Both the position numbers and the translations under genes were made by a program. Of a DNA stretch of 64,000 bases, positions 32,349 to 40,353 are shown piece by piece. This DNA comes from SKLM01 sp964575455 (GTDB lineage Bacteria; Chloroflexota; Anaerolineae; B4-G1): NCBI GenBank assembly GCA_964575455.1, contig CAZNRX010000012.1, positions 1-64,000 of the forward strand. Direction: 5' to 3'. Positions within the stretch are counted from its first letter, which is position 1; the number at the start of each line of letters is the position of its first letter. Under the pieces are notes generated by a model. It did no database searches. It saw only the letters and a list, made by a program, of their open reading frames with translations, and was not told the origin of the DNA.

Positions 32349-33140
32349 TCACGCTGTTGTCTCCAGAACCTTTTGGAGCAGGTCCGGTGCGTTGGTGACG
32401 ATCCCGTCCACTCCCAGTCTGATCAGGCGGCGCATATCGGCGGGGTCGTCCACAGTCCAGACGTGGAGACGGGCATTGCGGGCCCGTGCCCAGCCAACGT
32501 GCCGTTCATCCACGAGAGTGTGGAGCGGATGGAGGGCCGCGTTGGGCTTCGGCATGATTAGACTGGCAAGGCGGAGGGACAACCACGTGGGATGCGCGTA
32601 GACCAGCCCGGTGGGTATGCGAGGGGCGATCTGCTGGACCCGACGCAGGGCGAGCGGGCTGAACGAGGAAAGCAGCACCCAATCCTCCAGTGCGTACTGC
32701 TTGATCAAGCGCACGACTGCCTGCTCCAGCCCACGGTCGAACACGCCTGCGGCCTTGAGCTCGATGTTGAGCAGCAACTCCTCCCCCAGTGTCTCCAGGA
32801 CCTCCGCCAGCGTAGGGATGCGCTCGCCGGCGAAAGCCGGGCTGAAGGATGACCCGGCGTCGAACCCTTTCAACTGAGCCAGCGTCATGTCCGCCACCCG
32901 ACCGGTGCCCTTGGTCGTGGCGTCCACCGTTGCATCGTGGATCACCACCGGCACGCCGTCGGCGGAGAGCCGGACGTCGAACTCGATACCGTCGGCTCCG
33001 ACCTCCAGGGCCTTCTCAAAGGCGGCCTGCGTATTCTGAGGGGCGATATTGCTGGCGCCGCGGTGAGCGATGTTAAGAGGTGTCGCTGGTTGGGATGCCA
33101 GCCACCGCGAGCGGGAGAGATGATCGATGCGGGACGGCAT
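32349..33140 (-). CDS. Glycerophosphodiester phosphodiesterase (GDPD)
   Basis: 263 residues. The GDPD TIM barrel begins with NIAHRGASNIAPQNT (catalytic His-Arg near 25), GIEFDVRLSADGVPVVIHD carries the metal-binding Glu/Asp pair and the second catalytic His. It hydrolyses glycerophosphodiesters to glycerol-3-phosphate and an alcohol. AGGAGG 8 bases before the ATG at 33140 fixes the start, 4 bases after the stop of the M1-like lipoprotein gene, so these are translationally close. No signal peptide is seen, so a cytoplasmic location is likely. Confidence 0.92.
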   Translation of the reverse strand: MPSRIDHLSRSRWLASQPATPLNIAHRGASNIAPQNTQAAFEKALEVGADGIEFDVRLSADGVPVVIHDATVDATTKGTGRVADMTLAQLKGFDAGSSFSPAFAGERIPTLAEVLETLGEELLLNIELKAAGVFDRGLEQAVVRLIKQYALEDWVLLSSFSPLALRRVQQIAPRIPTGLVYAHPTWLSLRLASLIMPKPNAALHPLHTLVDERHVGWARARNARLHVWTVDDPADMRRLIRLGVDGIVTNAPDLLQKVLETTA

Positions 33141-33144
33141 GGCT

Positions 33145-34971
33145 CTAGCCTCCTGGTTCCTCGATCCACTCGTCATAGAGCGGACGATGCTCGCTGCCGG
33201 TGACCGTCTTCACGGCCGCCAGCCAGTCCTCGGGCCGGGCGATGCGATATCGGTTCTGCCCGAAGTAGACCCTCAGGATCTCCCAGAACGCCTCCTGGCC
33301 CACCCGTTGGCGCAGATCGTGGAAGTAGAGAGGTCCCTTCTGGTAAACCACAGGGCCGTAGTCTCGTCTGCTGTAGCCAGCGACGGGGAGGCCTACTGGC
33401 TGATCTCGGCCTGTCTCCTGGAGCTCCTGGTAGGGTTGTTGGAAGACGCCCCTCAGCAACCTCTCGGCTACTTCCTGGCCGTGCTGCTCCTCGTAGTGGA
33501 GGAGGGTGCAGTACTGCACCAAAGCCTCATCCAGCCACGGTTCATCCACTTGATCGTTGCCCACCAGGCTGTACCACCACTGATGGAGGACTTCGTGCAC
33601 CACGACCCACTCCATCTGGTTGCTTACACCCTGGGCGGAGTCATAGTAGGATTGGTTGATCACGACCAACCCCGGATACTCGACCCCGCCGGCAAGGGTG
33701 GGGGTCTCAACCACGTCAAGCTCGGCGAAGGGGTAGAGTCCGATGCGTGCGCTGAAGAGGCGCATGGCCTGACTGGCGTATTCCAGCGCTGCTGCTCCGC
33801 CCTCGGCGTGTCCGCTGTAGAAGATGCTGTTGACGGTGACTCCATTCACGTCGCGGCTGTCTATCTCGTAGTCCTCTCCCAGGAGGGCGTTGAAGTCCCG
33901 CATGGGGGCTGCGACGCACGACCATGTCGTCGTCGCGGCATCCGTGTGGACCGGGGCGCAGCTGCCGGAGGCGGCGAGGGTCATCGTCTGCGGGGTGGTG
34001 GTCCTCGCGGTTATGCTGACGTCGAAGAACGCTGTGTCAGAGAAGGTGGCGTCCCCGTAGGAGGGGGCCAGCTCGATATGCCATCCCTCGTCGTCATAGA
34101 CCGGGATGAGGGGATAGGCGTTGGCCAGCGCCACCACGCCCTCGTAGATGCCCAGCTGTCTATACCCCTCTGAAGACTCGCGACTTTCGGTTGGTAGTGT
34201 CAGGGTGAAATCGAGCGTCAGGCTTGTGTTCACGCCGGGGGGCAGAGGCGGATTGAGAGGCACATGGAGTGCTGAGCCTTGGAGCTCGCTCACAGGCTCG
34301 ACCCGTTCGCCGTCCAGCGCTAAGTTGCTCACCGTCATCGGGTCGACACAGTCGTCCTGGCCGCCGTACCCTGGCGTGTTGGGAAACAGGCGCAGGTAGA
34401 GAGCGTCCAGGGCAACGGTCTCAGTGTTGGTGTAGCTTATGTGCTGGCTGCCGGAGAGCGTTGCTTCTTCAAGATCCAACGTCATGCGCAATTGGTAACG
34501 TGTTGCGTTGGGGAACTGCCCCTCATCCGACCGGAATGACGGCCTGAGCGCCTGTTCGTAGGAGGGCTCCGGCCGGTGCTCCAGCTTGGCGGGAGTCGCC
34601 GTAGGAGCGCGTGTGGGTGTGTGAGTGAGGGGAAGCGTGGGCGCTACCTCCGAGGTCGACGCTGTGGTCGTGGGATCTGGGCTCGGCGTCGCGCTGGCAG
34701 GTGGGCGGCTTAGCTTCGTTAGGCTTGATGTGGCGGTTGGCGTGGGCGTCCGTACGCCGCCGGGCTTGACGATGCGGCAGGAGGCGAGGATCAGAATGCC
34801 TATGAGAGTCAACAGTAATCTGATGGCGTGACTCAACGGTCCCTTCGCGGTGCTCATTGACGGTGCCGTGCCCGCTTTGGTATGTCGACCGGTTCCTTGC
34901 TCTTCCCGGGTCGAGAGCCGGTCTCTCTGGCCTCTTCCTGCGGTCGATAGGTCGTTTAGGCTGTTAGCCAT
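33145..34971 (-). CDS. M1-like metallopeptidase lipoprotein, paralogue 1
   Basis: About 608 residues. A lipoprotein signal (hydrophobic LLLTLIGILILASC near 50-63) precedes a long Thr/Pro-rich linker, and the peptidase part follows. The zinc motif is HEVLHQWW with the distal Glu in EPWLDEALVQY; the GAMEN-like substrate loop reads GGVEYPG, lacking the usual MEN. The frame starts upstream of 35001; ATG 34971 overlaps the end of the upstream paralogue by 8 bases, while ATG 34857 would give a more normal signal peptide, so the start is uncertain. It is a tandem duplicate of 34964-36727. Predicted to be anchored outside the membrane and to trim peptides from their N-termini. Confidence 0.85.
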   Translation of the reverse strand: MANSLNDLSTAGRGQRDRLSTREEQGTGRHTKAGTAPSMSTAKGPLSHAIRLLLTLIGILILASCRIVKPGGVRTPTPTATSSLTKLSRPPASATPSPDPTTTASTSEVAPTLPLTHTPTRAPTATPAKLEHRPEPSYEQALRPSFRSDEGQFPNATRYQLRMTLDLEEATLSGSQHISYTNTETVALDALYLRLFPNTPGYGGQDDCVDPMTVSNLALDGERVEPVSELQGSALHVPLNPPLPPGVNTSLTLDFTLTLPTESRESSEGYRQLGIYEGVVALANAYPLIPVYDDEGWHIELAPSYGDATFSDTAFFDVSITARTTTPQTMTLAASGSCAPVHTDAATTTWSCVAAPMRDFNALLGEDYEIDSRDVNGVTVNSIFYSGHAEGGAAALEYASQAMRLFSARIGLYPFAELDVVETPTLAGGVEYPGLVVINQSYYDSAQGVSNQMEWVVVHEVLHQWWYSLVGNDQVDEPWLDEALVQYCTLLHYEEQHGQEVAERLLRGVFQQPYQELQETGRDQPVGLPVAGYSRRDYGPVVYQKGPLYFHDLRQRVGQEAFWEILRVYFGQNRYRIARPEDWLAAVKTVTGSEHRPLYDEWIEEPGG

Positions 34972-36727
34972 CTCCACTGATCCATTCTTCATATAGGTCA
35001 AGGTGCCGATCGCCTGTCACGTCCTCGACTGTATCCAGGAATGACTCTGTGGTGGCGATCTGGTATCGGTGGCGGCTGTAGTATGCCTGAAGGGTATCGA
35101 AGAAGGCATCGTCGCCCACCCTTTCCCGCAGCTCGTGGAAGTAGAGCGCCCCTTTGTCGTACACGATGTCGAAGTAGAGGCCGGGGGGATAAGAATCTGC
35201 TGGGAGGCCAGCTGGCAGATCTCGTCCTGCGCCTTTCAGGGCCTGATGTGTCTGCACAAACACTGCGTTGAGGATGCCGTTGGCCCGTTGCTTGCCATAA
35301 ACGGCCTCGTAGTAGAGCATGGTGCTGTATTGGGTGAGCGCCTCGTCCAGCCATGGTTCGTTGATCTGATCGTTGCCCACCACCACCATCCACCACTGGT
35401 GCGCCACCTCGTGAGCCGTAAGCCATTCGACGGTGGAGACGCCAGGATATAGTCCATCCTCCACGACGACCAGGCCGGAATACTCCATCCCTCCCAGGTA
35501 GTTGGGGGTTTCAACGACGTCTAGCTCCGTGTATGGATAGGGGCCGAAGAAATCGCCGAAAGCCTCCAAGGCATCTGCTGCGACATCGAGAGCCTTTCCT
35601 CCCCCCGCTTCGTGCCATTCGTAGAAGTAGCTGTTGACTACGACGCCCTCCACCTTCCTCGCGGCCCGTTTGTAGTTCTCCCCCAGGATCACGGTGAAAT
35701 CCCGCATGGGTGCCGCTTCGCAGATCCACTTCCCTCCCACCGGGGTGCTGCACGCACCGGTGGCGACCAGCGTGAGCGTCGAAGGCGCGGTCACCTCCAC
35801 GTTGTAGATAGCGACGTCCGCGAAGACATCATCCCCATGCACAGGCGCTACGTCGGTGCTCCACCCTCCTTCGTCGTGGGCTGGTATGATGGGGTAGACG
35901 GTCGGCAGAGCCATGACGCCGCGGATGTAGGAGAACAGCCCGTGCCCAGAAATGCCGGACGTGGGGACGTCGACGGCGAAATCCATGCTGAGCTTGAGCC
36001 TGCGATCCGACCCAAGGGGTGGTTCCAGCGGCACGCGCAGAACGGAGCCTTCCAGCTCAGCTTCAAAAAGGACCGATTGTTCACTCACCAGAAGATGGGT
36101 GACCGTCATCGTTCCTCCGTAGCCGGGGGCGTTGGGCAAGAGGCGAAGGACGATGTCGTCCAGAGCTTCTGCCTCGCGGTTGGTGAAGGTGATACGCTGA
36201 CGTCCCCTCACCTGGGAAGCGGCGGGATCGATCGTCAGCTCGATATCGTAGCGCGGAGCTGACTCACAGGTGTTGAGGTCCTCAGCGAGATGCTGTCGGA
36301 GGCACGTCTGTGGCAGAGGAGGTGGCGTGGGCGTGCTTGTCGGTTTCGGCGTGGGCGTGAGTGTTGGCGTTGGCGTTGACGAAGGCGTAGCGGTAGGCCG
36401 CGGGGTGGACGTCTCTAACTCTGACGCAGCGACGTGGGTGATGGATGTCGCGGTCGGCTTGACAGAAGGCAACGGGTCGACGCGCGTGCGAGCAGACGTT
36501 GGCGAAAGGGTGTGTGCTGGTGAGGGAGGGAGCGAGCACGCAGCGAGCACCAGCAGCCCGTAACACGAAAGGCACGAAAGCCGCCAAACCCACGCTGCTA
36601 GGGTTGTCGGGAATGCGTCGATCCATCCCGAAGCACGAAAGGCGCGGAAGATCCATCTCGCTACATTGCCTAGCCGGGTGGCTAGAGCTCCCTGGGCGTG
36701 GCCTGAGCTACGGTTCTCGGCCTTCAT
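34964..36727 (-). CDS. M1-like metallopeptidase lipoprotein, paralogue 2, with repeat-derived signal region
   Basis: 587 residues from the ATG at 36727, which overlaps the stop of the alpha/beta hydrolase gene as ATGA and so decides the start. The lipobox is LAAC, followed by a Thr/Pro-rich linker and the M1-type catalytic part with HEVAHQWW, EPWLDEALTQY and GGMEYSG in place of GAMEN. The region before the lipobox is unusually long, and two parts of it come from CACGAA repeats: FRAFRASG (36633-36650) and SCLSCYG (36560-36577). The second copy lies directly in the hydrophobic signal segment. Same domain order as paralogue 1 downstream. Confidence 0.87.
   Translation of the reverse strand: MKAENRSSGHAQGALATRLGNVARWIFRAFRASGWIDAFPTTLAAWVWRLSCLSCYGLLVLAACSLPPSPAHTLSPTSARTRVDPLPSVKPTATSITHVAASELETSTPRPTATPSSTPTPTLTPTPKPTSTPTPPPLPQTCLRQHLAEDLNTCESAPRYDIELTIDPAASQVRGRQRITFTNREAEALDDIVLRLLPNAPGYGGTMTVTHLLVSEQSVLFEAELEGSVLRVPLEPPLGSDRRLKLSMDFAVDVPTSGISGHGLFSYIRGVMALPTVYPIIPAHDEGGWSTDVAPVHGDDVFADVAIYNVEVTAPSTLTLVATGACSTPVGGKWICEAAPMRDFTVILGENYKRAARKVEGVVVNSYFYEWHEAGGGKALDVAADALEAFGDFFGPYPYTELDVVETPNYLGGMEYSGLVVVEDGLYPGVSTVEWLTAHEVAHQWWMVVVGNDQINEPWLDEALTQYSTMLYYEAVYGKQRANGILNAVFVQTHQALKGAGRDLPAGLPADSYPPGLYFDIVYDKGALYFHELRERVGDDAFFDTLQAYYSRHRYQIATTESFLDTVEDVTGDRHLDLYEEWISGDG
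36560..36577 (+). repeat. CACGAA interspersed repeat inside M1-like lipoprotein gene
   Basis: GTAACACGAAAGGCACGA encodes SCLSCY on the minus strand, in the signal peptide; 17 of 18 bases match the copy inside the MBL-fold gene. Confidence 0.7.
36633..36650 (+). repeat. Second CACGAA-type repeat in the same lipoprotein gene
   Basis: GCACGAAAGGCGCGGAAG is read on the minus strand as part of FRAFRASG, in a different phase from the copy at 36560. The two are 55 bases apart. Confidence 0.6.
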
Positions 36728-37422
36728 CCGTTCAGCCAATCGACGGTCACGTTCGTCACCTCGGCTGTGTGACCCGCGAACAGGTGCCCAGCACCGCGCA
36801 CGATGTGCAGCTTCTTGGGGGGTTCGAGACGCTGGACGTACTCGCGAAGCGCTGCGGCGGGAGCCCACGGATCGTCTTCGCCGGCGATGAAGAGCTTTGG
36901 ACGCTGATCGTCATCCAAGAAGGGGTCATCGTAGTGCTGTTTCACTAGCGCAATGCCCACCATGCGGCGCAGCCGTTGGTCCCGAGCGGCGTGGTGGAGG
37001 GCGACCCCGGCGCCGAAGGAGTATCCGATCACCACCAACTCGTCCGGATCCACCTCGGGCTGAACGAAGAGGAAGTCCACCGCCCCCTTCACGTCATCCC
37101 TCTCTTTAGGTGGCTGCGTCCACCCGTCGCCCCCGTCGAAGCTGCCCTCGCTGTCTCCCGCACCTCGGAAGTTGAAGCGCAGCGCTGCCCAGCCAGCGAC
37201 CGCCAATTCCAGGCACAGGCTGACCACGATCCCGTTGCCCATATTGCCGCCCATCAGCGTATGCGGGTGACAGATGATGGCGGCTGGGGGAGGTCCTGAG
37301 CCCTGCTTGGGAAGATGGAGGACACCCCTCAACATCGGACCGTCGGCGGCGGCTTGGAAGGTGACGCGGAGCGTCCTGGGGCTGTCAGATGGCTTGTCGG
37401 TGGCATGCCAGTCCGGGGCCAT
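36724..37422 (-). CDS. Alpha/beta hydrolase (dienelactone-hydrolase/serine-esterase type)
   Basis: 232 residues. The nucleophile elbow is GYSFGAG near 129-135, the acid is in IAGEDDPWAPAA and the catalytic His in RGAGHLFAGH; CHPHTLMGGNMGN near 51 provides the oxyanion region typical of the small hydrolases annotated as COG2945. No signal peptide, so cytoplasmic. The stop overlaps the next lipoprotein gene by 4 bases, and the MoaD/ThiS gene ends 7 bases upstream, making a compact operon of five or more - strand genes. The substrate, probably a carboxylic ester or thioester, is unknown. Confidence 0.88.
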   Translation of the reverse strand: MAPDWHATDKPSDSPRTLRVTFQAAADGPMLRGVLHLPKQGSGPPPAAIICHPHTLMGGNMGNGIVVSLCLELAVAGWAALRFNFRGAGDSEGSFDGGDGWTQPPKERDDVKGAVDFLFVQPEVDPDELVVIGYSFGAGVALHHAARDQRLRRMVGIALVKQHYDDPFLDDDQRPKLFIAGEDDPWAPAAALREYVQRLEPPKKLHIVRGAGHLFAGHTAEVTNVTVDWLNG

Positions 37423-37429
37423 AAGGGAG

Positions 37430-37672
37430 CTATCCTCCTCCTACGGGTGGGAAAATACCAATCTCGTCTCCATCGCTCAGGGAGGCTTTCTCTCTCTTGA
37501 TGATGCCGTTGACGAAGATGATCTTGACCTGCTCACGTGGCAGGTCCAACTTGTCTAGCAGGTGCTGGACGGTTGCATCATCTGGCAGCTCGACGGGCAT
37601 CGCCTCCCCGATTTCCAGATCCGGGTACTGACGACGAAGTGTGGCAAAGAGTTTCGCCTGAACGGTGATCAT
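37430..37672 (-). CDS. MoaD/ThiS-family sulfur carrier protein
   Basis: 80 residues from the ATG at 37672, which has TGGAG 6 bases upstream; longer in-frame starts run into CACGAA repeat sequence and are not credible. The beta-grasp pattern ITVQAKLFATLRRQYP and VFVN-like IIFVNGIIKREKASLSDGDE lead to the C-terminal FPPVGGG, whose terminal Gly-Gly is thiocarboxylated by an E1-like enzyme in MoaD, ThiS and related carriers. Function could be molybdopterin or tungsten cofactor synthesis or another sulfur transfer; no MoaE or E1 gene is adjacent. Confidence 0.88.
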   Translation of the reverse strand: MITVQAKLFATLRRQYPDLEIGEAMPVELPDDATVQHLLDKLDLPREQVKIIFVNGIIKREKASLSDGDEIGIFPPVGGG

Positions 37673-37719
37673 CGACGGCTCCATCGACTCTTGGGTGCGG
37701 CGGGTACTGAAAGCTTCCA

Positions 37720-37759
37720 ACACGAAAGGCGCGAAACAAACACGAAAGACACGAAACAC
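37720..37759 (+). repeat. CACGAA repeat cluster upstream of MoaD/ThiS gene
   Basis: CACGAAAGGCGCGAAACAAA followed by CACGAAAGACACGAAACACG. On the minus strand it forms the 5' side of the MoaD/ThiS gene. Confidence 0.65.
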
Positions 37760-37980
37760 GGCTGTTGCGTTCGTTCCTCACGGCTCCCTCGACAACGGCC
37801 TGGGCGTATGACTTGATATTATACCAGGCTAAGACCGAGTGACCAATGTTACGCGAAACTGAACGTCCCGGTGCGCGAAGCGGGGCGAGCTACATTCAGC
37901 TTGGTCGGGTGTCAGACGCTGTGGGGCGCGGGGCGCTGGGTTGGCAGGGAGCTTCGGGTGTGGTAGGATGTGTGCTCTCT

Positions 37981-38802
37981 ATGACCTGTGTCGATGGATA
38001 CGCTCACGTCTACCTCTCACCGCACCTAGACGACGCCGTCCTCTCCTGTGGCGGTCGCATCTGGCAGCAGGCGCGGGCAGGGGGGGAGCACGTGGCTGTG
38101 GTGACGGTCTTCGCCCGCGCTCCTGAGCCCGGCACGTCACTCTCTCCGTATGCCCAAGAGCTGCACGCGCGTTGGGGTCGGCCGGTCGAGGCAGTCAAGG
38201 AGCGACAGAAGGAGAATCAGGAGGCATTGAACCTTCTGGGAGCGGAGGCGGTAGACTGGCCCTCCCGGGACTGTATCTATCGGAGGACGCCCGAGGGTGA
38301 TTATGCCTATGCTAGCGAGGAAGCGCTCTGGGGCCGCATACATCCTGCGGAAGTGGACCTGATCCGGCAGTTAGTGGATCGCATCAGGGCACTGCCGCTG
38401 ATGTCGGGTCGACGCAGTCACCCAGGGGCTGCGCTCTACGCACCGCTGGGTGTCGGGGGGCACGTCGATCACCGTATCGTGCGGAGGGCAGCCGAGGGAA
38501 GCGGCTATGCCCTGAGCTACTACGAGGATTTTCCCTACGCTGAGGAGTCAGAGGATGGGAAGGCCAGCGGCTGGCTTGCCAGCTTGGTAGAAGGTGGTTG
38601 GGAGGACGAGCTTGTGATCCTTTCTCGCGAGGCGCTGGAGGCGAAGATAGCGGCCATCGCCCGCTATCGCTCGCAGATAAGCACCTTCTGGGCTGACCAG
38701 GCCGACATGGCGGCGTCGGTGCGCGCATTCGCGGAGAGGATTGGAGCGGGAATCCCCGCGGAGCGCTACTGGCGCCCCCCCCCGAGAGAGCCTGAGGACT
38801 GA
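37981..38802 (+). CDS. PIG-L/LmbE-family deacetylase
   Basis: 273 residues from ATG 37981; the frame is open to 37846, but the family N-terminus begins at HVYLSPHLDDAVLSCGG a few residues after this ATG. The zinc ligands are PHLDD near residues 15-19 and the His in GGHVDHRIV near 160. Relatives remove acetyl from N-acetylglucosaminyl lipids or thiols (bacillithiol and mycothiol pathways). Length and motifs fit a single-domain deacetylase. It stands alone between a - strand operon and a convergent membrane-protein gene. Substrate unknown. Confidence 0.88.
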   Translation: MTCVDGYAHVYLSPHLDDAVLSCGGRIWQQARAGGEHVAVVTVFARAPEPGTSLSPYAQELHARWGRPVEAVKERQKENQEALNLLGAEAVDWPSRDCIYRRTPEGDYAYASEEALWGRIHPAEVDLIRQLVDRIRALPLMSGRRSHPGAALYAPLGVGGHVDHRIVRRAAEGSGYALSYYEDFPYAEESEDGKASGWLASLVEGGWEDELVILSREALEAKIAAIARYRSQISTFWADQADMAASVRAFAERIGAGIPAERYWRPPPREPED

Positions 38803-38999
38803 AGCTGGCGAGTATTGACGGGTCTGGGTCCCAGCTTCCCCCCTCAAGGTCTGGGGAGGCGACTGTCACGCGCCTTTCGCTTCTGCCCTGGCGATGAACG
38901 CCTGTTGATCGATGATGAAGCGCTGGGCGGTGTCGTTCTCTGTTACCGTCTGCCTCGCTTCACCCGTCAATCCTGGTTTGACGTTCTTCAACTTCCATC

Positions 39000-40310
39000 T
39001 CACAAGTTCGGTAGGATGATCTTGAACAGGCAGTAGATGTCGAATGCTGCCAGCGCGGCGAAAAAGGCGAGCAAGGCCCAGGGACGGAGATGTCTGGGCG
39101 CCATCTTCGCTGGTGTCTCCAGCCCCAGCGCGGCTGCCGTGGCCAGCGGAATGAGGGCCGGGAAGAGATAGCGGCCCTGGTGCTGTACGAAGGTGAGATT
39201 GTACCATGCGAAGGCGGTGAAAGTGAGCGCAGCCGACAGGGCAAGCAGGAGGCAGCGGGAGAGAGAAAGTGAGCTAGTTGATTGGGAACGACGCTCTCGG
39301 ATCAGCCACGCGATGAACCCTGCCGCTAGGAGGGCGGAGGCAAGAAGTAGGATCTGGTAGATGCGCGGGGGGAGTGGCACCGCCATCCAGCCGAACTGGC
39401 CCCAGAAGCTCTGGAAGGTCGTGCGGGCCATGCGGCGGAACAGCCCTCCCCAACCGTACGTCGCCAGCCACTCCCAGGCGCGAGGTTGGCCTTCAACGAC
39501 GGCGTTGTGGCGCGCCAACCCCAAAGGGTCGCCCCAACCGTAGATCAGCCCATTGCGGACGAACCAGGGCGCGGCAAGGAACAAAGCCGGCGCCACCATC
39601 CATGCCAGCTGCTCCACCGCCCATCCCAGCGTCTTCGCCTCGCGCCGCCAGCGCATCACGACCGCGCCAACGGCGACGCCGGCGGCCACGTAGGCCGTGG
39701 TCTTGGTCAAGAAGGCGATACCCATCAGGAGGCCTATGGGCCAGGGGCGGGCCTTCGATCCGTCAAGATAGACGAGCAGCGCCCACAGCATGCCCCCGAC
39801 GACCAGCTCCGCCAGGGCGTCGTTGTTCACCCCGGCTGTCATAGCCACGTGCTGGGGGATGAAGGCGATGAAGGCAGCGGCCATCAGCCCCAGGTTTGGG
39901 CGTTTAGGGAAGATGGTGCGCACCGCGCCGAAAGCGACGATCAGCAACCCAGCGCCAAAGGCTACGGAGAGCAGGCGGAGAGGCAACAGCGCACCATCAA
40001 CCATCAGGTAGATGGGGGTCGCCAGCAGGTAGTAGAGCGGCGGCTGATGATCCTCGTATTGCAGCGTTTCGACCGAGAGCTCAGGCGGGAAGCCTTCCGA
40101 TGTGAGGCGTTCCAGATACGCCTGGTCATAATCCCCCACTTCTAGGACTGGAAAGCCTCGACCCTGGGCCAGTGAGCGGATGTAGTTGTAGTGGGCTGGC
40201 TCATCGGGCACCTGCCATTTGGGCGTGAGGGCAGCGTAGAGCGCGCCAATCGTGGTGTAGGCTACGACGAGGATGATCAGAACGGCGTTGGCATGAACAG
40301 GCAGCTTCAT
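39000..40310 (-). CDS. Polytopic membrane protein, DUF2142/glycosyltransferase-like
   Basis: 436 residues from ATG 40310 (GGAG 4 bases upstream; the open frame continues to 40559 without a plausible N-terminus). About ten hydrophobic helices. The segment KWQVPDEPAHYNYIRSLAQG near 30-49 and the later YEDHQPPLYYLLATPIYLMV, carrying a PPLYY element, resemble the extracytoplasmic loop of GT-C fold glycosyltransferases and DUF2142 proteins, in which Asp/Glu and His residues bind a polyprenyl-phosphate sugar donor. Likely transfers sugars outside the membrane. Upstream on the same strand is the L,D-transpeptidase gene, with a 43-base gap. Confidence 0.8.
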   Translation of the reverse strand: MKLPVHANAVLIILVVAYTTIGALYAALTPKWQVPDEPAHYNYIRSLAQGRGFPVLEVGDYDQAYLERLTSEGFPPELSVETLQYEDHQPPLYYLLATPIYLMVDGALLPLRLLSVAFGAGLLIVAFGAVRTIFPKRPNLGLMAAAFIAFIPQHVAMTAGVNNDALAELVVGGMLWALLVYLDGSKARPWPIGLLMGIAFLTKTTAYVAAGVAVGAVVMRWRREAKTLGWAVEQLAWMVAPALFLAAPWFVRNGLIYGWGDPLGLARHNAVVEGQPRAWEWLATYGWGGLFRRMARTTFQSFWGQFGWMAVPLPPRIYQILLLASALLAAGFIAWLIRERRSQSTSSLSLSRCLLLALSAALTFTAFAWYNLTFVQHQGRYLFPALIPLATAAALGLETPAKMAPRHLRPWALLAFFAALAAFDIYCLFKIILPNL

Positions 40311-40353
40311 AGTGCTCCGACCTTTAAGGTGCTGCGATGAGGGCTGGCGCCTG

